DNA of 64,000 bases from Cystobasidiopsis lactophilus. Taxonomy: Eukaryota > Basidiomycota > Agaricostilbomycetes > Agaricostilbales > Chionosphaeraceae. The position numbers and the translations under genes are program-made. The stretch covers positions 3,841,631-3,905,630 of the forward strand of contig BCIO01000001.1 of NCBI GenBank assembly GCA_001599975.1, given 5' to 3'. The notes under the pieces are model-generated. The model saw nothing but the letters and a program-made list of their open reading frames with translations. It made no database searches and was not told where the DNA came from. Of the stretch, positions 1-9,664 are shown one piece after another (position 1 is the stretch's first letter; each line of letters opens with the position of its first letter).

Positions 1-1
1 T

Positions 2-238
2 GATGAGGTTGCGAAGGGGACTATAGGGGAGGACGTGGTCAGACCTCGCACTGTTCCTATTGGTAAGTTCGCCTTCCCTCAGAGCCATCCACGTACTCTT
101 CTCACCTACTCCTACTCATCAGGCGACTCCGAGACGGCCATCGCCTTGGACCACCACCAGGGACGCAACGCGATTGCATGGGCAAGCGAAAAGCCGCACC
201 ATCTTGTCCCATATCATCGGTCGACTGCCACTTTGTAA
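2..238 (+). CDS. 3' end of an unknown gene cut by the window start
   Basis: An open frame enters from the left edge and ends at TAA 236-238. A good 60-nt intron (GTAAGT donor at 63, CAG acceptor ending at 122) sits in it. Because the intron is a multiple of three with no stop, the frame is open with or without splicing. Spliced, the tail reads EDVVRPRTVPI then GDSETAIALDHHQGRNAIAW, ending in PYHRSTATL. I do not recognise the family. Its stop overlaps the RSM22 start codon by one base (TAATG). That is rare for two separate nuclear genes, so this call is tentative. Confidence 0.35.
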   Translation, partial: DEVAKGTIGEDVVRPRTVPIGKFAFPQSHPRTLLTYSYSSGDSETAIALDHHQGRNAIAWASEKPHHLVPYHRSTATL

Positions 239-2055
239 TGACATCTAGAAACGCATTTGCACGTCTCTCAAGGCAGCTTTCGACTGCGGTTGCGCCCGTC
301 GAGAGCGAGCTCGCTTTGGAGAGCAGCTATCCTCGCTCATCTGGCCGATCGCCCGCTTCCCTCTTTGGCAGCGCGCACATTGGCAACGTCACCCTTCCTC
401 TAGAAATCCAAGACATTGTTCAGAGACACGTAGCTGGTGCGCTGTCAGGCTCGCCAGGGTGGCAAGTCGTCTAATGCTGCTTTTTTCGTTGGCCTCAGGC
501 AGCGACAAGGATCAGCTCCGACGGAACGCTCTGGATCTCTACAAGCACCTCCGACTCTCGTCTCACGGTCCTCGAGAGGTGGCCAAGCGGTTGAACAGTC
601 AGAAAGATCCCAGGCCAAAGCGCTCGCAGCCTCCGTACAACAATGCGACGGTGCTCGCCTATGCGGCTGGGTTGATGCCTTCTGTTTATGCTGCGACGTT
701 GAACGTGCTGGTGGAAACTCAAAAGAGGCTGGCTGTGGATGGGATAAACTGGGAGCCGGACCAGATCTTGGACTTTGGCAGCGGGTCGTCAAGTGCGGCT
801 TGGTGCGCAGTGCCCTCATGATCGGTCGCATCATCGAGACTAATGCTCAGATACAGGGCAGCAAAGTATGTCTGGCCGACGTTGGCTCGATATGTGGGCT
901 TGGACGAGTCGAGGCCGATGCACATGCTGGCTAGCGAGATTCTGGCTAACCTTCCAGTCAAGACAAAACTGCACCAGATCAGCCTGTACGACCCTTCGGT
1001 TCAAAAACTGACAGATAGACGCTCTGGCGAAAAGACCTTGGCGCTCTCCGCGTTCACTCTGGGCGAAGTGCCCAACCCAGTCATGCGCGAAAAGATTGTG
1101 GATAGCATGTGGAAGAGCGGCGCCGAGGTGATGGTTTTCATCGAAAGGGGGACACCTTCTGGGTTTGCTCTGGTGGCCGAAGTTAGGCACAAGCTCCTCA
1201 AATTGGGCAGAACGTCTAAAGATGGCGTGGACGCCTGCCATGTGGTTGCGCCGTGCCCACACGATGGGAACTGCCCGCTGCGTTTCAGCAAGGACTTCTG
1301 CCATTTCTCACAAAAAGGTGTGTTTTCCGCCGGACAGTGAAATTCGGCCTAACCCGAAGAATCACAGTGGAGCGACCCGAGTACTTGCGACGGACGAAAC
1401 ATGCCAAGTCAGGGGACGAAGACAGCAAGTTCTCTTACGTCGTCATACGCAGAGGTGCTCGCCCAGTTTCCGCGGCACCATCTTCGCTGCTGGCTGCTGG
1501 AAGGGAAGGTCCGTTGGACGCGCCCGAACCAGAGCCAACCTATCTCGAAGCGGCCGGGCCTTCAGAGGATTCGCCCCGTCAGCTCTTTGTGTTTCCGGAC
1601 GCTCAAGAAGAGCTTGTACCGGTCGATCCTGAGGCACACAAAGAGATGAACCTCGACGCCTACTCTTGGTCGAGACTGGTCGCTCCGCCTCTCAAGCGCT
1701 CTGGGCACATCGTTCTTGATGGCTGCTCCAAATCCGGTCACATCGAGCGTTTCATCATTCCAAAGTCCCAAGGCAAGCAGGCCTACTACGATGCTCGGAA
1801 GGCTCGGTGGGGAGGTGGGTTTAACCGCGCTCTCGTGCGCCCGATTCAGACTGAACCTCCTTTTCAGACGCTTTCCCTCACTCTTCAAAACATCAACACC
1901 AGATCAGAGATAGAAGCACTAGGGGCGGAACGAATGCCGCCCTGCCAGAGTTTGAGGAAGCGGATCAAGGGGTCGACCTCATCAACGGCTCGGCGCCCTT
2001 CGAGCCCGACGAGTGGTCTCAGGATTTCGAACAGCATTTTCAAGTCCACCGCTAG
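238..2055 (+). CDS. RSM22: Mitochondrial small ribosomal subunit protein / methyltransferase-like Rsm22 (METTL17 family)
   Basis: Assembly factor or component of the mitochondrial small ribosomal subunit. I read five exons, with introns at about 459-502, 803-856, 1318-1367 and 1815-1867. The protein starts with a basic, hydroxylated presequence (MTSRNAFARLSRQLSTAV) suited to mitochondrial import. The SAM-fold motif ILDFGSGSSSAAWAAKYVW forms exactly across the second intron. Next comes a cysteine cluster, CHVVAPCPHDGNCPL with a following FCHFSQK. In METTL17/Rsm22 such cysteines bind an iron-sulfur cluster (family knowledge). The ending RKARWGDAFPH is also typical. The first exon junction is the least certain. 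It converges on the RRM gene with about 100 bp between stops. Confidence 0.9.
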
Positions 2056-2156
2056 CTCGTCTACATGTGAAGCGACATGAAGCCCGATTTGCTTCTGAAG
2101 ACCTCCCGACGCATCTGTAGCTCGCCCTGATCAAGCTCTTTCAGAGCTACCACGAC

Positions 2157-2876
2157 CTATCTCCTCCTGTTGAAGCGCATATGCGTCCGACGCACAATTC
2201 TGGCGGGGGTCCGTGGTGGTGGCGGGCAAGAGATAGGCCGAGGCGAGGTCGCCTTCTCAAAAAAGACGAAATCGGCCGGCGTGGGCGCCGTGAAGTCGAC
2301 CTCGTCCTCTAAGCTGTCCATTACTGGTGGGCGAAGAACTACAATTTGGCCCTTCACCAGCCGCGTTGGAAGGCCGGGCTGGTTGGCGGCGTCCCTTCGC
2401 GTCTTTGTGGGCGAAGAGGCTGGTGGCAAATGCGGACTCTTGGGCGCCAGAACGGACAAGGAGCCACTCTTGTCGTGGTACCTTAGGTGGCCTGGCTGGC
2501 GTTCTTGGCGAGAGAGGTTCCTGAACGCTCGCTTGACGAAGATTCTGGTTCCCTTCACGACCAGGCCTCCTCGGGTCGCATCCAAGGCTGCAGTCGCCAT
2601 GCTGGCATCTTGATATGTTACGAACGCGACGTTGCGTCGAATACTGTGAGCGAAAGCCTTGCTTTCAGTCGACTTTCCCGCGGAAGAGAGCTCAACGCCT
2701 CTCACTTGCAGTCCTTGAAGGTGCCAAAAGCTGCGACCTGCATCAAGATCTGGTCTCTCTGGAAAGAGAGTATGCTCACGACGAAGACGGCTTTTGATTT
2801 CGTAGCAGAGTCGCTCGGGGATCAAAGACTTCGGAAGTGGCGACAAGTAGAGCGTCTCTGGCTGGAACTGCAGCAT
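2157..2876 (-). CDS. RRM-type RNA-binding protein
   Basis: Uninterrupted 239-residue frame. An RRM-like fold is visible: an RNP2-like strand ETLYLSPLP near residues 7-15, an RNP1-like strand RNVAFVTY near residue 80, and a final strand IFVKRAF near 112. The stretch between the two RNP strands is longer than in a standard RRM of about 80 residues. The C-terminal half is basic and proline-rich (SPHLPPASSP, CPPPPRTPARIVRR) and probably disordered. The target RNA and process cannot be named. It starts about 200 bp from the UTP25 stop and lies on the same strand. Confidence 0.65.
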   Translation of the reverse strand: MLQFQPETLYLSPLPKSLIPERLCYEIKSRLRREHTLFPERPDLDAGRSFWHLQGLQVRGVELSSAGKSTESKAFAHSIRRNVAFVTYQDASMATAALDATRGGLVVKGTRIFVKRAFRNLSRQERQPGHLRYHDKSGSLSVLAPKSPHLPPASSPTKTRRDAANQPGLPTRLVKGQIVVLRPPVMDSLEDEVDFTAPTPADFVFFEKATSPRPISCPPPPRTPARIVRRTHMRFNRRR

Positions 2877-3077
2877 CTTAGCTTGGCCTTCCGTTGACTT
2901 TCGAGACCCTCAGAAGAACAAGATTGAATCCTCTCAGAACGAAAGGGTTGGAGGAGAGGAGAAAGAGGCCAGAATGTCCTTGCATCTGGTATGCCCGAGC
3001 AGCGCCTCTCGCCACCCTGGGCGTCGATTTTACCCGTCGCTCCCTCTCTCAATTCTCGCTCCCAAAATTTCCCTTAT

Positions 3078-5504
3078 TCATGAAAACGTAAAGCTAGAGT
3101 CCCCCTCTTCGAGCAATTGCAGAGCATTCCGAGTGCCCACAATGCGCTCCAGCTTGAGCAGGTCGTATTTTGAGAACTGCACTTGGGCTGTGACTTCGGA
3201 CTCGTCCGGCACTTCGTCCTGCTTGCTTGGGTTGGCTGGCGGCTCGAACGGCTGGGACATGAGCTCGGCATAGAAAATTGGGTGCTCTGGCAAAGAGTAG
3301 AAGACGAGGTTGCGTCCACCCCGAATCCGGTATCTGTACGCTTCGCTCGTCACGGAAACCGCCTCTTTGTAGTCATAAGAAATGAAAACGTACCTTCTGT
3401 AGAAGTGGAAGCGCTCGGTCATGATTAGAAAGGGCAGCTTGCCGCTCAAGAAGGCATTGCGAGCGCGAGCAATGTCCGAGTTGGAAGAGTATCTGTAGGC
3501 GTCGCTTCGGTCAGTCGCTACATATTGGAAATTGGGAGGGAAACGCACTCCGAGATGCAAGCAAAGTCGATGTCGTCCGGAAGCGTCTCGAGATGCGCCT
3601 GGACCCGGAGGAAGTCGAAGTAGGACGAGACAAAGAGCAAGGTGTGCCCTGCAGAGAAGACGGCCGACTTGAGGATGCCGGGCAGGGTGGTGTTCTTGAA
3701 GAACTCGAAGCGGGCGTCGTCCTCCGCGGCGGCCGAGAGCGAGTCGAAGCGGAGAAAAGTCTGGCGGACACCTTTCCGAATGGAGCGCATGGCCGGCTTT
3801 GCCTCGTTCTTGATATGCACCTTGCCAGTGACGTTGACCAGGGATTTGGAGAAGAGCGAGTTCATCTCCGGCGTATCGTAAGCGGACAGCAGGATGGTCT
3901 GCCTCAAGTGAGCCGCTCTGTGGAAGTCGAGACAGCTCGTGTTGAGCTCTTTTCCCAAATAGTGTAGCAGTCTAACCCACTTTCCGTCCAGGTACCAAGG
4001 CTTTATCCGAGCAAAGTCGGCGTCGTGCGCGTCCTTTGGGATCTTGTTCATCAACTCTAGCACGAACTGTGCTCATACATCGTCAAACATGACCTTAGAC
4101 AAGCAGGGCTAGACCGGACGCACGTTGACATGTTCCCAGTTCTGCATGCTCATCACGTCCGCCTGGTCGACGACGAGCACCTCGACGCTCGACAAAAAGT
4201 CCGAGTCGCCGTCCTTCTCGATGCTCATGCGCAACCCCAACGGGCTGGCGAGGATGATGTCCGAGTCGTAAAACTTGCTAAACGCCTTGATTGTCTTGCG
4301 CGTGACCTTCAACCCCATGCGGAAGCTGTCATCGATGTTGCCTGCAAAGGTGGCCAGGTGGTCGGCTGGGTACTTGGACGAGGCGCCGGGCTCGGACAGC
4401 TTGTCAACTGTGTCCTTGGGCAAGGTGAACTCGGAATCGAAGCGGGACTTCTGCTCGACGGAAGAGGCCAGGGAGAGGTCGGTCAGGTAGGAGAACCACT
4501 TGGCGGCGGAATTGCGGAAGGGACACAGGACGAGCACTTTGGGCCGGGTGAAGCCTTGGTCGCGAGTCTCGATGTCCTCGGACAGCGTCGCCTTTTCGGA
4601 GGCGGCGTGCGCCAGGTGCTCGTTGTTCTTCAAGACCCGCGTTCGTGTTCTTCGCGAGGACATCCTTAGCAAAAGGTCGCGCTACGAGCTTCAGTACTTA
4701 CTTGAGGATGTGGCTGTTAATGTGACATGCAGTGGCCGCCCGAAGAGAGTCGTGCTCATCGAGCCGGACGGTTGAGTGGAACAGGTCGGTGTAGGAGGAG
4801 AGCAGGTCCAGCAGCGTTTGCTTGGATTTGTCTGTGAGATTTTAAGACGTTAGTCTCGACGCACGCCTGACTTCGGTAGGGAAGGGAACTCACTGGGCAG
4901 CTTTTTGGAGGCCAGCAAATTGTCCAGTTTCTGCAGCAGCGTCGGGTGGATCTGTACTCGCCCGTCCAATATATCCTAACAAGGGATGTAGTAAGAGACA
5001 AGCTACCTTGGCATCGACCGGCTCCTCCTTGACGCCTTTGAGAGCATAGCGCTTCGCCTTGCCCAAGCCTGGCAGCTCTTGCTTTGAGCATTCCCACTGC
5101 CGGCCTTCCACCGCTGCCAGTGCCAGGCCGGTCAACAAGCTTGATTCAGCTGCAAAGTGGTGCTTGTAGCTGTCCACATGATCCTCTGCCTCTGCTCTAG
5201 GCGTTCAATGAAAAAGTTTATTGACTATGCACAGGAGGAGCCTCACCTTCGACAACGGCCGCTTCAACTGGCTCTGGGACAGGCAACACCGGCGCTTGAG
5301 CTTTGAGTGCTGCTCTGGCCTTCTTGGCTATCGTGTGCCAGTCGCTGTCCGGGTCCCGAAGGCGCTTCAAACTCCGCCTGTTTTTAATCAATGCGTCTGA
5401 GACCCAATCACAGTGGACAGGCAGTTAGGACAGGCGCACGGATGGGCAGCTGCTACGTTCAGCAAAGTGATCAGCTTGACCTTGGCCTCTTGCTCTGTCG
5501 ACAT
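3078..5504 (-). CDS. UTP25: U3 snoRNP / SSU processome protein Utp25 (DEF family)
   Basis: Nucleolar factor for early pre-18S rRNA cleavage, related to DEAD helicases but lacking their motifs (family knowledge). Several exons. The N-terminal exon MSTEQEAKVKLITLLNVAAA joins RSLKRLRDPDSDWHTIAKKA across a 62-nt intron at 5378-5439 with a GTGCGC donor. The core carries PKVLVLCPFRNSAAKW, DSDIILASPLGLRM, EVLVVDQADVMSMQNWEHV (VDQAD where helicases have DEAD) and SAVFSAGHTLLFVSSYFDFL. The C-terminus carries RGGRNLVFYSLPEHPIFYAE. All are hallmarks of the DEF/Utp25 family. It fires divergently from the C2H2 gene, with 74 bp between start codons. Confidence 0.92.
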
Positions 5505-5578
5505 GCTGGCTCGACGACTCCAAGCTGCGGCGAATTCTCTCTGCCCGCCCCGGCCAGCTTCTCTACTTCTGATGCTCA

Positions 5579-6528
5579 ATGGTCCTCTCTCTGGCTTCTC
5601 ATGACTTGGTCGACCCAAGCAAGTATGGCAAAGTGCCAGCAGTCGGCGCCAAGCTGACCAGCGCGGGCGAGACGGCCCTCTTTGTGTGCATGTTCGAAGG
5701 AGCGTGCGGCCGCCTGTTCCCGGACCGTATCAAGCTGGTGGCTCACGTATGTTGCCTTCATCATGTAATGGAGGTATGGTCATAGCTGAAAGATGGAGCG
5801 ATCAGAGGGAGAGGGAACACGGCACCCAGCCGCACGAGAGCGAGGGCGCTGCGCTGTGGAAGTCGGCCTTCTCCTGGGACTCGGTCGTGGCCATGGACGA
5901 CCAGCACGACCAAATCTGGAACCTGCCCTCCTCCCCCGTCGTGGCCGCCACCGAGGAGATTGCGCTCGCCGCTCAAAAGGTCGCCCCCGCGCCGCAGGCT
6001 TTGGCCCAGCCCCAAGCCCTCAACCCGGCCCTGGACAACTCGGCCGCGGCGCTGGATGATTTTGCGCAAAAGGAGCTGGAGCGTGAAAGCATGGTCATTG
6101 ATTTGAGCGAGGAGGAGGCCGAGGTCGAGCCTGTCGAGGTCGAGGAGGGCAATTCGGATGACATTGTGAGAGCCCGCCCATTTTGTTACAAAGATGCCCT
6201 CTTGACAACGCTCGTTCTTTTGCAGGAAGTGGACTATTCGGAAGAGCCGCTGGACGATCCGCCCGAGCCACCGCCGCCACCCAAGCCAGCTCAGACGCCT
6301 CCAGCTCCCACGCTAGTCGTTCGAGAGCGGGAGGTCTCGCCCTTGATCATATCGTTCGACTCGGCCCAACACTCTGAAACCGAAAGCGTCGCTTCGCCGC
6401 CCAAGGCAGAGGCAGAGCCGGAGGCGGAGGCCGCTGACGAGGTCATGTCGCCGCCGTTCAAGATGGTGCTCGAGCACAAGGTCCCGTCGCTGAACGAGAT
6501 GGAGATCCCCGGCTTGTTCTTGCTTTAG
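5579..6528 (+). CDS. Single C2H2 zinc-finger protein of unknown role
   Basis: Three exons inferred, with introns at 5747-5805 and near 6165-6227. The first junction joins CMFEGACGRLFPDRIKLVAH to REREH, giving C-x5-C-x12-H-x4-H, a full C2H2 finger near residues 37-61. This supports that splice. The rest is low-complexity: alanine/proline-rich, then an acidic stretch (DLSEEEAEVEPVEVEEG), then DDPPEPPPPPKPAQTPP, ending in VPSLNEMEIPGLFLL. No second finger is visible. One finger is usually too little for specific DNA binding, so a protein- or RNA-binding role is as likely. Its stop overlaps the stop of the converging FRA10AC1 gene. Confidence 0.6.
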
Positions 6529-7460
6529 CCTTCCCCACCTGCCGCCGCTGCCGCCCGGCCCTTCGCTAGCTTGCGCGCGCACTTCTTGCAGAGCACCACC
6601 TTGACCAGCGCCTCCAGCTTTTCGCCTTGCTCTTCATAAGCGAATTTCACTGGTGGAAATATGCGGGTGGTGAGCAATCGGTCCTCGTTTTTGCAAGTGG
6701 TTTCGACTCACATTGAAAAGGCGTCAGCTCAGCGGGCACCAATGGCTCATCGCCGTCCTCATCGTCCTCTTCCTCCCTCCGCCTCCTGCCAGAGGACGAT
6801 CCGCGACCATCCGGCGAGCGCTCTCTCCTCGACTTTTTCCGCCGCCACCTCGCCACCTCGTCCTCGTCCGCCGGCTCGTGCAGCTCGCATCGCAAGTTGC
6901 CGCACGTCCGCTCCCCCTTCTCCGCCAACACCTCGCCTTCGGTTCGCCACCGCATGGCGATCTGGCCGGACTTGTAATGCTTCAGGTCGATCCTGCGCTA
7001 TCGTTTTGAGCACTGATCATGAGTGGCAAAAGGGGAGGGGAAAGGGACGGACAAAGCGAACTCCCGGAAGAGCTGGCTGTACCACTTCTCACTGTAATGC
7101 CACATTGAAAAAGTCCCTTCAGCTGGAGAGAACACGGCTTACGCTAGAGCTTCCTCCCAGGAGAGAGCGCCGGCGTCCGCCTTCCGGTCTTCTCGGATGA
7201 ACCTGCAATTTGGGCCTCCCATTTGAGCTTGCTTTCGACATGAGCTGAGCTTGGTGCTCACCTGTGCTGCTCTTTCAGAACATCCAAGTCGGTTCTTGTC
7301 CGCGGTCGTTGCGCCTTCCCTCCTTTTGTGCCATAAATCCTGGATTTCCGCTCTCTAATCGGCCTCGGGTTTCTCTTGGATCATTTAGTAGCACTGACCG
7401 CTCATGTTCCCGCCGCCTGAGCTCGCGGGAGTGGTGCGGGAACTCAAAGCTCTCGGCCAT
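6525..7460 (-). CDS. FRA10AC1-family nuclear protein
   Basis: Homolog of human FRA10AC1, a nuclear protein found with late spliceosomes (family knowledge). The order of conserved blocks matches: RREHERIYGTKGGKAQR, RTRTDLDVLKEQHR, SWEEALAWHYSEKWYSQLFR, DLKHYKSGQIAMRWRTEGEV, then CGNLRC and LCKKCARK. The two cysteine pairs could form a zinc site. Four to five short introns are needed. One joins PFQ to LKFAYEEQGEKLEALVKVV. I chose the MAESFEFPHHSREL start because it directly precedes the first conserved block. Animal members have a longer N-terminus, so an upstream exon is possible. The last four bases of its coding sequence overlap those of the C2H2 gene on the other strand. Confidence 0.85.
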
Positions 7461-7883
7461 CGCCGCTCTGCACCAAGAGGCAAACTCTTCGACCTGGACC
7501 GCCAACTTTGCTCTGCAATACTGCTGCTGGTCTGCATTGCCTGTTTGGTGATCGTGCGATAGCCGCAATGCGACTGCTGCTGCGGTCTCCTGCGAGGCGC
7601 TGTCATTTGCCGGCGATGGTCCTCATTGACATCTTAAAGTTGGCCTCCGGGACTCTTATGATTCACCACCTTATAGGCACTGTACCTCTAGTACTTAGGA
7701 GTGAGAATGATGACCACAAGATCTTTTGACCACCCAAGTCAAGGACTATCAACGCCACCTCGTCAACTTTCACCGTCACAGCAGAACTGTGATCGGGCCG
7801 TGGCCGTGTCAAGATTGGGCTCAGCAGTCTCTTGACATTGCGAGCCGTCGTATTCTTGGTCAGGCTTTCGTCCTCTATGCATT
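7461..7883. other. Intergenic region, no gene seen
   Basis: This holds the presumed 3' end of RPN5 and the 5' side of FRA10AC1, both transcribed leftward. Short open frames exist on both strands, but none has a recognisable domain or a good start. I found no tRNA-like fold or repeat. An extra 5' exon of FRA10AC1 is the likeliest hidden feature. Confidence 0.5.
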
Positions 7884-9629
7884 TCATGCCTTGAGAGCGT
7901 TAGCGATCGCGTACTCTTTGGCGATGAGGTGCGAAGTCTTTTCTATCAATCCCTGTTTTCGCACGTCCGTTGTTAGCGAGAGAACAAGCAAGGAAGCAAC
8001 GAAAGGCGGAAGCGCACCATTAACCTCGACACGTCCGAGCTCCAGTCGTTGAGGGTCTGCTCGACGGACCGGGGCTGCACAAAGCTGACCACCTTGGCCG
8101 GCCGGTCGATGCGGGCGTGGATCATTTTGGAGACGGCCAGCCGGGCGAGCACGTCCTCGGTCTCTTTTGGCCCCAGGTCGAGCAGCTCGGACAGGCGCTG
8201 GAGGGTGATGCGGGTGTAGTACTTTGCGATCGTCCTCACGTTCTGTTTCGCCCATGGTCAGAGCGAGCCACTTGAAAGAAAAGCAGAGAGGATGGACGAA
8301 CATGCTCGATGACCCGGGTGTGCAGCTCTTCCCACCGCTTGTCCCCCTTTGGCTCGTCCTCGATCTCCTGAATGTCGCCCGCGTCCACGGCCGCCGTCCC
8401 ATTTGGCCCAAACACCCTCGTCTTGCGCAGCTGGGGCCCGTACAGCTCTTGGATGCCCGGCCACCGCATGAGCTCGGGCGTGGTGAAGCACTTGACCAGG
8501 TTGCTGTGCGAGTCCCATCCTGAAAATGCACGAAAGTGGCATATGATAGGAAGAAAACACACCTGCACTCGCTCATCTGGGCCAACTTTTCTTCCTTGCT
8601 CAGCCTGCCCAGCAGGTCGGACTGCTCGTTGTCGTACGGCGCGAGGATGGCAAAGTAGACGGCGTTCCTGAGGGCGGCCGTCCACTTGGCCTGGTCTTCC
8701 TGGATGGACGGGGTATCGAAGACGGCGCGGAAGTACTTGCAGAGGTCGAGGTAGGCGTTGTTGTGGAGGGCGAGCTGGACCATGAGGTCGTAGTACCGGA
8801 GCTTGTAGGCCTGGTTGTCCTTGTCGTTGATCCACTTGGTGTTGATCGTCTTGGCGGTGATGGACAGCTTGTCCCAGTCTTTTCGGAGCCGGAGCAAGCG
8901 CATCTGCTCGAGCAGGAAGTCGACCTTTTCCGCGCGGTCCATGGAGCCAAACGTCTCAACTTGGAGGTCTTGGAAGAGCTCTGATGCGGCGGCGATGTCC
9001 TTGTCCTCGTGCTCCTTGATGTGGGCGAGCATGCGGGTGGTGCGCGCTCGCTGGACCTCCAAGTAGATCTGTGCCGAAGCCGCTCAAATGAGACCCATGA
9101 AGCGTCTTAACAGTGAGGACCGCCGACGAACTTTGCCCTCTGTGATCTCCCTGAGCGTGTTGATGAGGTCGAGTTTGTCCTTGCCCTTCAGAGTCTCGAG
9201 GTAGGTCATGGCGTGGTCGACCATGTTGACGGTGGCCTGGCGGATCTGGCCGTGCTTCTTGGAGAGGGCGAACGCTTGCTCGTTGAGCTGCTTGAGGTCT
9301 TTGGCGTCCCAGCAGAGCGTGAGGATGCGGATCAAAGTCTTGGACGTCGTTGACAGGTCGGCCGCCTGCGTAGGTTCACCACAGCTGAGCCTCTGTGCTA
9401 CTCCCATGCCCAGTGAAGGAGCCTACATTTCTGGCCTGCTTTTCCATCGCCAGCAGCTGCTCTAGTGCCTCGGCCGTCTTGCCAGCCTGCGAGTGCGGAA
9501 GGCCATAAGAAGAGCCAACTTCTGTAGGCAGACGCAAGCACTCGCCTTTGCCAATTCGTCCACCTTGGGCAGCAGCGCCTCATACGCGGGCCCCAAATCT
9601 TGCTCCTGCTTCCGTTGCTGTTCTGACAT
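7884..9629 (-). CDS. RPN5: 26S proteasome regulatory subunit Rpn5 (PSMD12)
   Basis: PCI-domain subunit of the proteasome lid. The N-terminus (MSEQQRKQEQDLGPAYEALL) leads into TPR-like helices: LSTTSKTLIRILTLCWDAKD, EVQRARTTRMLAHIKEHEDK, KLRYYDLMVQLALHNNAYLD. The PCI winged helix follows: VRTIAKYYTRITLQRLSELL and SKMIHARIDRPAKVVSF. It ends in SHLIAKEYAIANALKA. The order and spacing match PSMD12/Rpn5 of about 450 residues. Several introns are present; the last (7953-8017) has a GTGCGC donor. The start codon lies only 35 bp from that of the divergent ARMH3-like gene. Confidence 0.95.
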
Positions 9630-9664
9630 GACTGGAAATCGGAGGCGAGCAAAACCAAGGGTGG

